64,000 nucleotides of DNA, from the NCBI RefSeq assembly GCF_014205135.1, contig NZ_JACHMY010000001.1:4278001-4342000 (forward strand). Direction: 5' to 3'. The position numbers and the translations under genes were made by a program. The stretch is from Kribbella italica (GTDB lineage Bacteria; Actinomycetota; Actinomycetes; Propionibacteriales; Kribbellaceae). Below are positions 41,934 through 50,749 of the stretch, piece by piece (the stretch's first letter is position 1; the number at the start of each line of letters is the position of its first letter). The notes beneath the pieces were generated by a model. The model saw only the letters and a list, made by a program, of their open reading frames with translations. It did no database searches and was not told the DNA's origin.

Positions 41934-43226
41934 ATGATCACCCAGAGCACCCGTGGCCGGCTGGTGACCGGCGGCGCCGTACTCACCGCCGCGGCGCTGG
42001 CCCTGTCCGGCTGCGGCCGGTCCGAGGAATCCCCCGAGTCGGCACCGCAGGCGAGCACCAGCATCGGCAGCGACCCGGCCACCGGGAACCTGACCGTCTG
42101 GGCGATGGGCACCGAGGGCGAGAACCTGCCCAAGCTGACCAAGGAGTTCGAGGCCGCCAACCCCGGCACCAAGGTGACGGTCACGCCGATCCCATGGGAC
42201 GCCGCGCACAACAAGTTCACCACCGCGATCACCGCGCAGTCGCTGCCGGACGCCGCGATGGTCGGCACCACCTGGATGGGCGAGTTCGCCGATCTCGGCG
42301 CGCTCGACCCGACCCCGGCCGGGATCGACACCAGCAGCTTCTTCCCCGGCGCGCTGGACACCACCAAGGTCAAGGACGTCGGCTACGGCGTGCCCTGGTA
42401 CGTCGAGACGCGGGTCGTCTACTACCGCAAGGACCTGGCCGCGAAGGCCGGCATCACCACCCCCCCGACCGACTGGGACGGGCTGAAGGCGATGGCCAAG
42501 GCGATGCAGGACAAGGCCGGTGCGAAGTACGGCATCAACCTGCAGCCGGGCGGCCAGGGCTCCTGGCAGAGCGTGATGCCGTTCGCCTGGTCGGCGGGGG
42601 CGAACATCACCTCCGACGACGACAAGGAGTTCACGCTCGACACGCCGGAGATGCAGGAGGGGCTGAAGTACTACCAGTCGTTCTTCACCGAGAAGATCGC
42701 CGGGACCGACCTGCCGCCGAACCAGACCGAGGCGCAGTTCGTCAGCGGTCAGGCCCCGATGTTCATCTCCGGACCGTGGATGGCCGGCTCGATCGCCAAG
42801 CTCGGCGGCGACAAGATCAAGCCGAACATCGGCGTCTTCGAGCTGCCGAAGAACAAGACCTCGACGTCGTTCGTCGGTGGCAGCAACTTCGTCGTGTTCA
42901 AGGCGAGCAAGAACAAGGACGGCGCCTGGAAGCTGGTCAAGTGGCTGTCCGACGGCAAGACGCAGGCCGACTGGTTCAAGCTGTCGACCGACCTGCCCGC
43001 CGTCCAGGCCGCCTGGAAGGACCCGAGCATCGCGAACGACCCGCTGCTGCCGGTGTTCGGCAAGCAGCTGGAGACCGCCAAGGCGCCGCCCGCGATCGTG
43101 AACTGGGAGCAGGTCGCGACCGCGTTCGACACCGAGGTGGAGAAGATGGCCAAGGCCGGCCAGTCCCCGGAGGAGACCGCGAAGGCGATCCAGACCAAGG
43201 CCTCGTCGATCGGCACCGGTAGCTGA
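41934..43226 (+). CDS. ABC sugar transporter solute-binding lipoprotein
   Basis: Protein of 430 residues. Lipobox LALSGCG with Cys near residue 27, then family-1 solute-binding protein features: LTVWAMGTEGENLPKLTKEFE, NPGTKVTVTPIPWD, PDAAMVGTTWMGEFADLGAL, YGVPWYVETRVVYYRKDL and FISGPWMAGSIAKLGGD. It captures a sugar outside the membrane for the two permeases downstream. ATG 41934 after GAGGAGAC. No ATPase gene is in the operon, so a shared MsiK-type ATPase encoded elsewhere is likely needed. Confidence 0.94.
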   Translation: MITQSTRGRLVTGGAVLTAAALALSGCGRSEESPESAPQASTSIGSDPATGNLTVWAMGTEGENLPKLTKEFEAANPGTKVTVTPIPWDAAHNKFTTAITAQSLPDAAMVGTTWMGEFADLGALDPTPAGIDTSSFFPGALDTTKVKDVGYGVPWYVETRVVYYRKDLAAKAGITTPPTDWDGLKAMAKAMQDKAGAKYGINLQPGGQGSWQSVMPFAWSAGANITSDDDKEFTLDTPEMQEGLKYYQSFFTEKIAGTDLPPNQTEAQFVSGQAPMFISGPWMAGSIAKLGGDKIKPNIGVFELPKNKTSTSFVGGSNFVVFKASKNKDGAWKLVKWLSDGKTQADWFKLSTDLPAVQAAWKDPSIANDPLLPVFGKQLETAKAPPAIVNWEQVATAFDTEVEKMAKAGQSPEETAKAIQTKASSIGTGS

Positions 43227-43229
43227 CCG

Positions 43230-44108
43230 ATGCGATCGCTTCGACGCGAGACCGCCGCCGCGTGGATCCTCGTCCTGCCGTTCGTGGTGCTGTTCCTGGC
43301 CTTCACGGCCGGGCCGGTACTGGGCTCGTTCGGGATGAGCTTCACCGACATCAAGCAGCGTGACCTGCGGACGCCGTTCGCGGTCGAGGGTGTCGGTCTC
43401 GACAACTACGTGAAGGCCCTGTCCGACGAGACGTTCCGCAAGGCCGCGTTCAACACAGCGTACTTCGTGGTGGTCGGCGTACCGCTGACGCTGGCGGTCG
43501 CGCTGGCCGCGGCGGTGCTGCTGGACCGTGGCATCAAGCGGTTCCAGGCGCTGTTCAAGGTCGGCTACTACCTGCCGGTGGTGACCTCGATCGTCGCGAT
43601 CGCGGTGATCTGGCGGTTCGTGCTGGCCCCGGACGCCGGTCTGCTGAACACGGTGCTCGGCTGGTTCGGGATCGACGGGCCGAACTGGCTGGCGTCCAAG
43701 ACCTGGGCGATGCCGTCGCTGATCGCGATGGCGGTCTGGCGCAACTTCGGCTCGGCGATGATCATCTTCCTGGCCGGGCTGCAGGGCATCCCGGCGACCG
43801 TCGAGGAGGCCGGCCAGATCGACGGTGCGGGCCCGTGGCAACGGTTCCGGTACCTGATCGTGCCGTTGCTGCGGCCGACCATCCTGTTCACCAGCGTCAC
43901 CACCGGGATCGGCTACCTGCAGTTCTTCGAGGAACCGCTGGTGATGACCCAGGGCGGTCCGCTGAACTCGACGCTGTCGGTGTCGATGTACACCTACCAG
44001 CAGTTCGGCTTCGGCAACTACGGGCTGGCCACGTCGATGGCCTACATCCTGTTCGTGGTGATCGCCGTGATCACGTTCATCCAGTTCCGGCTGCTGAGGG
44101 AGAAGTGA
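43230..44108 (+). CDS. ABC sugar transporter permease (MalF-like)
   Basis: Protein of 292 residues with six helices. The EAA loop reads IPATVEEAGQIDGAGPWQRF near residue 190, the contact site for the ATPase. N-terminus ETAAAWILVLPFVVLFL. It starts 3 bases after the binding-protein stop and ends TGATG, its stop overlapping the next ATG. Confidence 0.94.
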   Translation: MRSLRRETAAAWILVLPFVVLFLAFTAGPVLGSFGMSFTDIKQRDLRTPFAVEGVGLDNYVKALSDETFRKAAFNTAYFVVVGVPLTLAVALAAAVLLDRGIKRFQALFKVGYYLPVVTSIVAIAVIWRFVLAPDAGLLNTVLGWFGIDGPNWLASKTWAMPSLIAMAVWRNFGSAMIIFLAGLQGIPATVEEAGQIDGAGPWQRFRYLIVPLLRPTILFTSVTTGIGYLQFFEEPLVMTQGGPLNSTLSVSMYTYQQFGFGNYGLATSMAYILFVVIAVITFIQFRLLREK

Positions 44109-44920
44109 TGCGCCGCACCTGGTGGATCTACCTGATCGCCGTGCTCGGGCTGGTCGCGGTCGCGGCGCCGTTCGTCTGGATGCTGCTGGGCAGCTTCAAG
44201 ACCCAGGGCGAGCTGCTCCAGGTCCCTCCGACCTGGTTGCCTCAGGCACCGACCTCGCAGAACTACGACGACCTGTTCAACAAGGCGAACTTCCCGCGGT
44301 ACTTCTTCAACTCCACCGTGGTGGCGCTCGCCGTGACGGCCGGCAACCTGGCGTTCTGCTCGATGATCGGGTACGCGCTGGCCAAGCTGCGGTTCAAGGG
44401 CCGCAACGCGCTGTTCGTGCTGGTGCTGGCGACGCTGATGGTGCCCGGGATGGTCACCTTCGTGCCGCTGTTCGTGTTCGTCACCAACGCCGGGCTGGCC
44501 AACAGCTACCCCGGGCTGATCCTGCCGTTCCTGGTCTCGCCGTTCGGCGTGTTCCTGATGCGGCAGTTCTTCTCCGGGCTGCCGGACGACCTGATGGACG
44601 CCGGGCGGGTGGACGGCACCAGCGAGCTGGGCATCTTCGCCCGGATCATGCTGCCGCTGACCCGTCCCGCGCTGGCCACGCTCGGCATCCTGACCTTTCT
44701 CGGTTCCTGGAACAACTTCCTCTGGCCGCTGGTGATCGCCCAGACCGAGGACAAGTACACCCTTCCCGTCGCCCTGGCGCTGTACTCGACCGGGCAGAAC
44801 GCGCAGAACTACGGCCTGCTGATGGCCGGCGCGGTCGTGGTCGTCGTACCGGTGCTGGTGATGTTCCTGGTCTTCCAGCGGCACGTCACCAAGGGCATCG
44901 CCATCACTGGACTGAAGTAG
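44108..44920 (+). CDS. ABC sugar transporter permease (MalG-like)
   Basis: Protein of 270 residues with six helices. EAA loop LPDDLMDAGRVDGTSELGIF near residue 160; WMLLGSFKTQGELLQVPPTWLP after helix 1 and the C-terminal FQRHVTKGIAITGLK are typical of MalG/LacG-type permeases. The ATG overlaps the stop of the first permease by one base, so the two are coupled. Confidence 0.94.
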   Translation: MRRTWWIYLIAVLGLVAVAAPFVWMLLGSFKTQGELLQVPPTWLPQAPTSQNYDDLFNKANFPRYFFNSTVVALAVTAGNLAFCSMIGYALAKLRFKGRNALFVLVLATLMVPGMVTFVPLFVFVTNAGLANSYPGLILPFLVSPFGVFLMRQFFSGLPDDLMDAGRVDGTSELGIFARIMLPLTRPALATLGILTFLGSWNNFLWPLVIAQTEDKYTLPVALALYSTGQNAQNYGLLMAGAVVVVVPVLVMFLVFQRHVTKGIAITGLK

Positions 44921-44949
44921 CACAGTACTGGCCTCAAATAAGGAGACGC

Positions 44950-46536
44950 ATGATGACCGCCAACATCAGTCGCCGGACCCTCCTCGCAGCGACCGGAACG
45001 GCCGCCCTGGTCGGCACCGCAGTTCCCGCGTACGGAGGAACGACCTCACCAGCCGATCAGCTCAAGGGCGGCTGGAAGCCAGACCGTCACGACAAGGCCC
45101 TGGTCGGCCGCTGGGCGCGCGACACCTGGCGCAGCCTGGTCGCGATGACCGACGAGAAGACCGGCCTGCCCGCCGACAACATCGGTGCCTCGGTCACCGA
45201 CCCGGTCCGCAGCCAGTACACGTCGCCGACCAACATCGGCGGCTACCTGTGGAGCACGGTGGTCGCCCGCGAGCTCGGGATCATCTCCCCGCACGAGTCG
45301 CTGCGCCGCCTGACCCAGACCCTCACCACGATGACGAAGGTCGACCACCACGAGCCCAGCGGCATGTACTTCAACTGGTACGACGAAGCGACCGGCGAGG
45401 TCCGGTACGTCGATCCCGACGGGACCCGGCCGATCACGCCGTTCGTGTCCAGCGTCGACAACGGCTGGTTCGCGGCCGCGCTGATGGTGGTCCGCAACGC
45501 CGAACCGCGGGTCCGCCGGCTGGCCGACGGGCTGCTGGGCAAGATGAACTTCGCCTACTACTACAACCCGGACGCCCGTCCGGGCGTCGGTGCCGGCCTG
45601 ATGCGCGGCGGCTTCTTCGAGACCTCGCCGCCGGACGAGGAGACCGACAAGGGCAACCACGCCGGGACCGGCCCGGACGTGTACTACCGCAAGTTCCACT
45701 ACGACACCTGCAACACCGAGGCCCGGATCGCGCCGTACATCGGGATCGCGCTCGGTCAGGTGCCGCGCGAGCACTACTTCGCGACGTACCGGACCTTCCC
45801 GGAATCCTGCGACTGGTCGTGGGTCGAGCAGCGGCCGGTCGGCGTGACGCGGAACTACCTCGGCATCGACGTGTTCGAGGGCAGCTACGCCTACCGCGGC
45901 ATGCGGCTGGTGCCGTCGTGGGGCGGCGACATGTTCGAGTCGCTGATGCCCGACCTGTTCGTGCCCGAGGGGACGTGGGCCAAGCGGAGCTGGGCGGTCA
46001 ATCACCCGCTGACCGTGCGCGCGCACATCGAGCACGGGCTGAAGGAGGCGAAGTACGGCTACTGGGGCTTCTCGCCGGCCTCCAACCCCAAGGGCGGCTA
46101 CAGCGTGTACGGCGTGGACGCGATCGGCATGGACCCGAACGGCTACCCGTCGGACCTGGAGGCGACCAACTTCGACGCCGGGTTCGAGGGCTGCCGCGAC
46201 GGCGTGAACCCGACGCCGGCGTACGGCGACGGCGTGGTCACCCCGCACGCGGCGTTCCTGGCCATGCAGTACGCGCCGCGGCAGGCGATCGACAACCTGG
46301 CCAAGATCGAGTCCCGCCTGAAGGCGTACGCCGGCGGCGGGTTCTACGACTCGGTCGCGGTGAAGTCCGGGCTGATCGCCAAGCGCTACCTGTCGCTGGA
46401 CCAGGCGATGGTGATGGGGGCCATCGGCAACGTGTTCGGCAACGACGTGATCCGGCGCAACTTCAGCCGCGGCGCGGTCGAGCGGCGGGTCAAGCCGCTG
46501 ATCGCGATGGAGCAGTTCACCGCCGGCCTCGACTGA
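44950..46536 (+). CDS. Tat-exported DUF3131/glucoamylase-like protein
   Basis: Protein of 528 residues. Twin-arginine signal ISRRTLLAATGTAALVGTAVPAYG at the N-terminus (core SRRTLLAATG). The mature part looks like an (alpha/alpha)6 toroid of the DUF3131/glucoamylase-like group: DEKTGLPADNIG, SPTNIGGYLWSTVVARELG, PFVSSVDNGWFAAALMVV, NTEARIAPYIGIALG, SWGGDMFESLMPDLFVPE. Being in a sugar-uptake operon it probably cleaves an extracellular glycan. Catalytic residues are not certain; Glu in SWGGDMFE is one candidate. ATG 44950 or 44953, after AGGAG. Confidence 0.8.
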   Translation: MMTANISRRTLLAATGTAALVGTAVPAYGGTTSPADQLKGGWKPDRHDKALVGRWARDTWRSLVAMTDEKTGLPADNIGASVTDPVRSQYTSPTNIGGYLWSTVVARELGIISPHESLRRLTQTLTTMTKVDHHEPSGMYFNWYDEATGEVRYVDPDGTRPITPFVSSVDNGWFAAALMVVRNAEPRVRRLADGLLGKMNFAYYYNPDARPGVGAGLMRGGFFETSPPDEETDKGNHAGTGPDVYYRKFHYDTCNTEARIAPYIGIALGQVPREHYFATYRTFPESCDWSWVEQRPVGVTRNYLGIDVFEGSYAYRGMRLVPSWGGDMFESLMPDLFVPEGTWAKRSWAVNHPLTVRAHIEHGLKEAKYGYWGFSPASNPKGGYSVYGVDAIGMDPNGYPSDLEATNFDAGFEGCRDGVNPTPAYGDGVVTPHAAFLAMQYAPRQAIDNLAKIESRLKAYAGGGFYDSVAVKSGLIAKRYLSLDQAMVMGAIGNVFGNDVIRRNFSRGAVERRVKPLIAMEQFTAGLD

Positions 46537-46559
46537 CAACCACCACGGGAGATTTTCGT

Positions 46560-48371
46560 ATGCAGAGCGATGCCAAGGCCGACTGGGACGCGCGGATCGC
46601 GGTCCGCAGCGACGAGGTCCGGGAGTTCGGGTTCCCGGACCTGGACCCGCCCAAGGAGGTGAGCGCGGTCGGTGGCGTCGGCCAGGTGACGGTCGACTGG
46701 TCACTGGTCCCCGGCGCGGTCGGGTACCTGATCTTGCGCGGCCTCGAGGACGGGCCGCTGGAGCCGGTCGACCACCACAGTGGCGACGTGCTGTCCGTGC
46801 CGCTGCCGCCGTACGTGGACACCACCTGCACACCCGGTACGCCGTACAGGTACGCCGTGGCGAGTGTGCCGGAGGTGACGGTCGCCGGGCGGGCCAGTGA
46901 GGTCGTCGGAGCCGTGCCGCTGGTCGCTGACGGGTCGGTGCCGGTGCTGCAGGTAGCGGTGGACGCTCACGCCGAGGGGGTCGAGCTGCCGAAGCCGTGG
47001 GTGCCCATGGTCGGCAGCGAGCGGCTCAGCCAGCTGCTGTGCACCGACCTGAGTGGTGGCCGGGAGATCGGGCCGGAGCTCGAGCAGGCGCTGCGGCGGA
47101 TGCACGACGACATCGGTGTGCGCACGGTGCGGGCGCACGCGATCTTCCACGACGACACCCGGGTCTACACCGAGGTCGACGGCTCGCCGGTCTACGACTT
47201 CACCGTGGTGGACGCGATCTACGACAAGCTGCTGGGGCTCGGGCTGCGGCCGGTGGTCGAGCTCGGGTTCATGCCGCGCGATCTGGCGTCGGACCCGAGC
47301 AAGACGGTCTTCGAGTACGGCGCGATCATCTCGCCGCCGCACTCGTACGAGCGCTGGGGCGCGCTGGTCCAGGAGTTGGTGCAGCACCTGGTTGAGCGGT
47401 ACGGGCTGGACGAGGTGCTCGGCTGGGACTTCGAGGTGTGGAACGAGGCCAACCTGGAGGTCTTCTGGTCCGGCACCAAGGCCGAGTGGATGCGCCTGTA
47501 CGACGTCAGCGCGGCCGCAGTGAAGGCGGTGGACCAGCGGCTGGCCGTCGGCGGCCCCTCGTCGGCCGCAGCCGGCTGGGTGGACGACCTGCTCGCGCAC
47601 GCTGCTTCGGTGGGGTCCCCGGTGGACTTCGTGACGACGCACACCTACGGGAGCCCGCCGCTCGACGTACGGGCTTCGCTGGAGCGGCACGGCTTCGGCG
47701 ACGCGCGGATCCTGTGGACGGAGTGGGGCGTCACGCCGACCCACTTCAACCCGATCAACGACTCGCTGTTCTCCGGGGTGTTCCTGCTGCGCGGCATGAA
47801 GTCGGCAGCCGGGCGGGTGGACGCACTGGCCTACTGGGTCGCGTCCGACCACTTCGAGGAGCTGGGCCGGCCGCCGCGGCTGCTGCACGGTGGCTTCGGG
47901 CTGCAGACGGTCGGTGGGTTGCCGAAGCCGCGCTTCCACGCGATGTCGCTGCTGAGCCGGCTGGGCCCGGTGGAGCTGCCGGTAGCCGTCGACGGAGACG
48001 GTGCGGGCAGCCTGGTCGAGGCCTGGGCGTCGCGGGACCGCGACCGGGTCGCCGTACTGCTGTGGAACCTCACGCTGGACCAGACGAAGGCTGCGGGCGA
48101 CGCAGACCTGGCACGCACCGTGGAGCTGTCGGTGCCGGGTGTGGACGACAGCTGGACAGCTACGGCGACCTACCTGACCCCAGGCGAGTCAGGCGACCTG
48201 GTCGCGGCAGCTGGTGCTCTGGGCGTGGGCGACTGGCCCACCTACGAGCAGTGGACGCAGCTGGCCGCGCACTCGGTGCTGAAGAGCGAGCGCGTCGCGA
48301 GGGACGGCGACACCGTGCGGCTGACGCTGTCGATGCCGTCCGCCGTGCTGGTGGAGTTCCGGCCGGTCTAG
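46560..48371 (+). CDS. GH39-like glycoside hydrolase
   Basis: Protein of 603 residues without a signal peptide, so probably intracellular. An N-terminal fibronectin-like part (about 30-120; WSLVPGAVGYLILRG) precedes a TIM barrel. Acid/base Glu is in FEVWNEANLEVFW near 291 and the nucleophile Glu in ILWTEWGVTP near 386, as in GH39 xylosidases/iduronidases; a C-terminal beta domain follows. It likely hydrolyses the oligosaccharide imported by the transporter. Last gene of the operon; its end overlaps the convergent MaoC gene by 4 bases. Confidence 0.87.
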   Translation: MQSDAKADWDARIAVRSDEVREFGFPDLDPPKEVSAVGGVGQVTVDWSLVPGAVGYLILRGLEDGPLEPVDHHSGDVLSVPLPPYVDTTCTPGTPYRYAVASVPEVTVAGRASEVVGAVPLVADGSVPVLQVAVDAHAEGVELPKPWVPMVGSERLSQLLCTDLSGGREIGPELEQALRRMHDDIGVRTVRAHAIFHDDTRVYTEVDGSPVYDFTVVDAIYDKLLGLGLRPVVELGFMPRDLASDPSKTVFEYGAIISPPHSYERWGALVQELVQHLVERYGLDEVLGWDFEVWNEANLEVFWSGTKAEWMRLYDVSAAAVKAVDQRLAVGGPSSAAAGWVDDLLAHAASVGSPVDFVTTHTYGSPPLDVRASLERHGFGDARILWTEWGVTPTHFNPINDSLFSGVFLLRGMKSAAGRVDALAYWVASDHFEELGRPPRLLHGGFGLQTVGGLPKPRFHAMSLLSRLGPVELPVAVDGDGAGSLVEAWASRDRDRVAVLLWNLTLDQTKAAGDADLARTVELSVPGVDDSWTATATYLTPGESGDLVAAAGALGVGDWPTYEQWTQLAAHSVLKSERVARDGDTVRLTLSMPSAVLVEFRPV

Positions 48372-48871
48372 CTGAGAGGCGTGGGGCGGCCCGGCTGTTC
48401 GCCGCCCCGCGCTTCCAGGTACGAGTTCTTCGGGACCATCACCTTGCGCTTGAACAGGCAGACGACCGTGCCGTCCTGCTTGTAGCCCTTGGTCTCGACG
48501 GCCACGACGCCGCGGTCGTCCTTGGACTTCGACTCCCACTTGTCCAGCACGACGGTCTCGCCGTAGATCGTGTCGCCGTGGAAGGTCGGCGCGACATGCC
48601 GCAGCGACTCGATCTCCAGGTTCGCGATCGCTTTGCCGCTCACGTCGGGCACCGACATACCGAGCAGGATCGAGTAGATGTAGTTGCCGACCACAACGTT
48701 CTGGCCGAACTGCGTGGTGGTCTCCGCGTAGTTGGTGTCCAGGTGCAGCGGATGGTGGTTCATGGTCAGCAGGCAGAACAGGTGGTCGTCGTACTCGGTG
48801 ACCGTCTTGCCGGGCCAGTGCTTGTAGACCGCACCGACCTCGAACTCCTCGTAACTGCGCCCGAACTGCAT
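48368..48871 (-). CDS. mch: MaoC-family hydratase, mesaconyl-CoA hydratase-like
   Basis: Protein of 167 residues with the hot-dog fold: YKHWPGKTVTEYDDHLFCLLT, MNHHPLHLDTNYAE (hydratase motif), VVVGNYIYSILLGMSV and a KRKVMVPK end. The N-terminus and the NHHPLH region resemble the actinomycete proteins found beside crotonyl-CoA carboxylase/reductase genes, so mesaconyl-C1-CoA hydration in the ethylmalonyl-CoA pathway is the best guess. ATG 48871 after AAGGAG. The dehydrogenase and lyase of the same pathway lie further along the same strand. Symbol is by inference. Confidence 0.8.
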   Translation of the reverse strand: MQFGRSYEEFEVGAVYKHWPGKTVTEYDDHLFCLLTMNHHPLHLDTNYAETTTQFGQNVVVGNYIYSILLGMSVPDVSGKAIANLEIESLRHVAPTFHGDTIYGETVVLDKWESKSKDDRGVVAVETKGYKQDGTVVCLFKRKVMVPKNSYLEARGGEQPGRPTPLS

Positions 48872-48955
48872 CCGTGCTCCTTCCGGTTCCGGCCCATGCT
48901 GCCCGGTCCGGCGGACCACCGCACCTCTCAAGCCAGTGGTATTGCTCTCACTGAC

Positions 48956-49471
48956 TCAGTTCGACTGTTCGGGCAGCCGCGGCGTGACCTCGCCCTTGAG
49001 GGCCAGCTTGGCCAGGTGGTTGCGGGCCTCTTCGGCGAACTTGAAGTCGCAGAGCACGTCGTACGTCGTCGCCACCACCGCGGTGCGCGAGGTGAAGTCG
49101 CGGCGGCCGCCCAGCTGGGCGTAGCCGATCGCGCCGAACGCCATGCCGAAGACCGCGCCGAGCACGACACCCGTGACCAGCGCGGCCAGCCAGCCACCGT
49201 CGGTGGTGAACAGGCCGAGCAGGACCCCGACGAACAGGCCGAACCACGCGCCGCTGGCCAGACCGGCGGTCAGCGCCCGCGCCCAGGTCAGCCGGCCGGT
49301 GATCTTCTCCACCTGGCGCAGGTTGTTGCCGACGATGGTGGTGTGCTCCACCGGGAACTTCTCGTCCGAGAGGTAGTCGACTGCGCGCTGCGCCTGCAGG
49401 TAGGTGTCGTAGGTGCCGATCGTCAGTCCCGTCGGACGGGGGTCCATCGAGGGCATGCGCTGGGTGGTCAT
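48956..49471 (-). CDS. YflT/general stress protein 17M-like membrane protein
   Basis: Protein of 171 residues. The N-terminal domain (about 17-60, GTYDTYLQAQRAVDYLSDEKFPVE, core YLQAQRAVDYLSDEKF) matches the stress-protein 17M family; two glycine-rich membrane helices (about 70-90 and 97-120) form a hairpin like that of GlsB-type proteins; the tail returns to the cytoplasm. Function unknown. ATG 49471. Divergent from corA. Confidence 0.8.
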   Translation of the reverse strand: MTTQRMPSMDPRPTGLTIGTYDTYLQAQRAVDYLSDEKFPVEHTTIVGNNLRQVEKITGRLTWARALTAGLASGAWFGLFVGVLLGLFTTDGGWLAALVTGVVLGAVFGMAFGAIGYAQLGGRRDFTSRTAVVATTYDVLCDFKFAEEARNHLAKLALKGEVTPRLPEQSN

Positions 49472-49570
49472 CGTCGTTCCTCTCCGCTGTTGCTTCCATC
49501 CCATCATTGCCGACGCTTGGTAAGGACAGCGCGGCAGCCACACCGGCGGGGCGTTGATAGCCTCGCGTCG

Positions 49571-50689
49571 ATGACCGGACGAAGGTGGGACATGGGCGCC
49601 TCCCGGCGCGTCGGGCGGGTGTTCGCCCGGCGGTCCGGCGGCACCGCCGTCCCCGAGGTTCCGGAGTTCGACCTGGTCGGCAGCGGCAAGCTGGACGGCG
49701 CACTGGTCGACTGGGCCTACTACCGCGACGGCCGGCGCGACACCCACGACGGCGACTACGTCGACGCCCTGCAGCGGGCCCGGCGGGGTGAGGGCTACGT
49801 GTGGATCGGCCTGTTCGAGCCGAACGAGCACCAGCTGGCCGTGATCGGCCGGCAGTTCGGCCTGCACGCGCTGGCGCTGGAGGACGCGACCGAGGCGCAC
49901 CAGCGGCCCAAACTCGAGCGGTACGGCGAGACGCTGTTCGCCGTACTGAAGACCGTGCGGTACGTGCCGCACGACGACCTGACCGCCACCAGCGAGGTGG
50001 TCGAGTCCGGTGAGGTGATGGTGTTCTGCGGCCCCGGCTTCGTGATCACCGTGCGGCACGGGGACCACGGCGAGCTGACCGGGCTGCGGCAGGAGCTGGA
50101 GAAGGAGCCGAAGCGACTGGCGGCCGGGCCGGGCGCGGTGCTGCACGCGATCGCCGACCACGTGGTCGACAGCTACCTGGAGGTCGCGGCGGCCGTCCAG
50201 GCCGACATCGACCAGATCGAGATCGAGATGTTCAGCCCGCGCGGCTGGCGCAACATCGACCGGGTGTACCAGCTCAAGCGCGAGGTGCTGGAGCTGAAGC
50301 GGGCGGTCGCGCCGCTGACCGGGCCGATGCGCGCGCTGGCCACCCTGCGGCACCCGATGATCACCGACGAGACCCGGGACTACTTCCGCGACGTCGACGA
50401 CCACCTGCTGCGGGTCAAGGAGCAGGTGGTGTCGTTCGACGAGCTGCTCAGCTCGATCCTGCAGGCCGGCCTGGCCCAGGTGCAGGTCTCGGAGAACGAG
50501 GACATGCGCCGGATCTCGGCCTGGGTGGCGATCATCGCCGTGCCGACGTTGATCGCCGGTGTCTACGGGATGAACTTCGACAACATGCCGATCCTGACCA
50601 CGCGGTACGGCTACTACGTCGTACTCGGCGGGATGCTGGTCGCCTGCACCGTGCTCTACCGGTTGTTCAGGAAGAACAACTGGTTGTAG
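49571..50689 (+). CDS. corA: CorA-family magnesium/divalent cation channel
   Basis: Protein of 372 residues. N-terminal cytoplasmic alpha/beta domain, long stalk helix (IDQIEIEMFSPRGWRNIDRV, VYQLKREVLELKRAVAPL), and two C-terminal membrane helices with the signature YGMNFDNMP between them, then a basic end RLFRKNNWL. It forms pentameric Mg2+ channels. ATG 49571. No Mg-sensing leader is evident. Confidence 0.93.
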   Translation: MTGRRWDMGASRRVGRVFARRSGGTAVPEVPEFDLVGSGKLDGALVDWAYYRDGRRDTHDGDYVDALQRARRGEGYVWIGLFEPNEHQLAVIGRQFGLHALALEDATEAHQRPKLERYGETLFAVLKTVRYVPHDDLTATSEVVESGEVMVFCGPGFVITVRHGDHGELTGLRQELEKEPKRLAAGPGAVLHAIADHVVDSYLEVAAAVQADIDQIEIEMFSPRGWRNIDRVYQLKREVLELKRAVAPLTGPMRALATLRHPMITDETRDYFRDVDDHLLRVKEQVVSFDELLSSILQAGLAQVQVSENEDMRRISAWVAIIAVPTLIAGVYGMNFDNMPILTTRYGYYVVLGGMLVACTVLYRLFRKNNWL

Positions 50690-50749
50690 CTGTTGTGCTA
50701 CCTGGCGTGCCTTTGGTTGAATGCGAAGAGCGTCTGCTGGGGAGGACCT

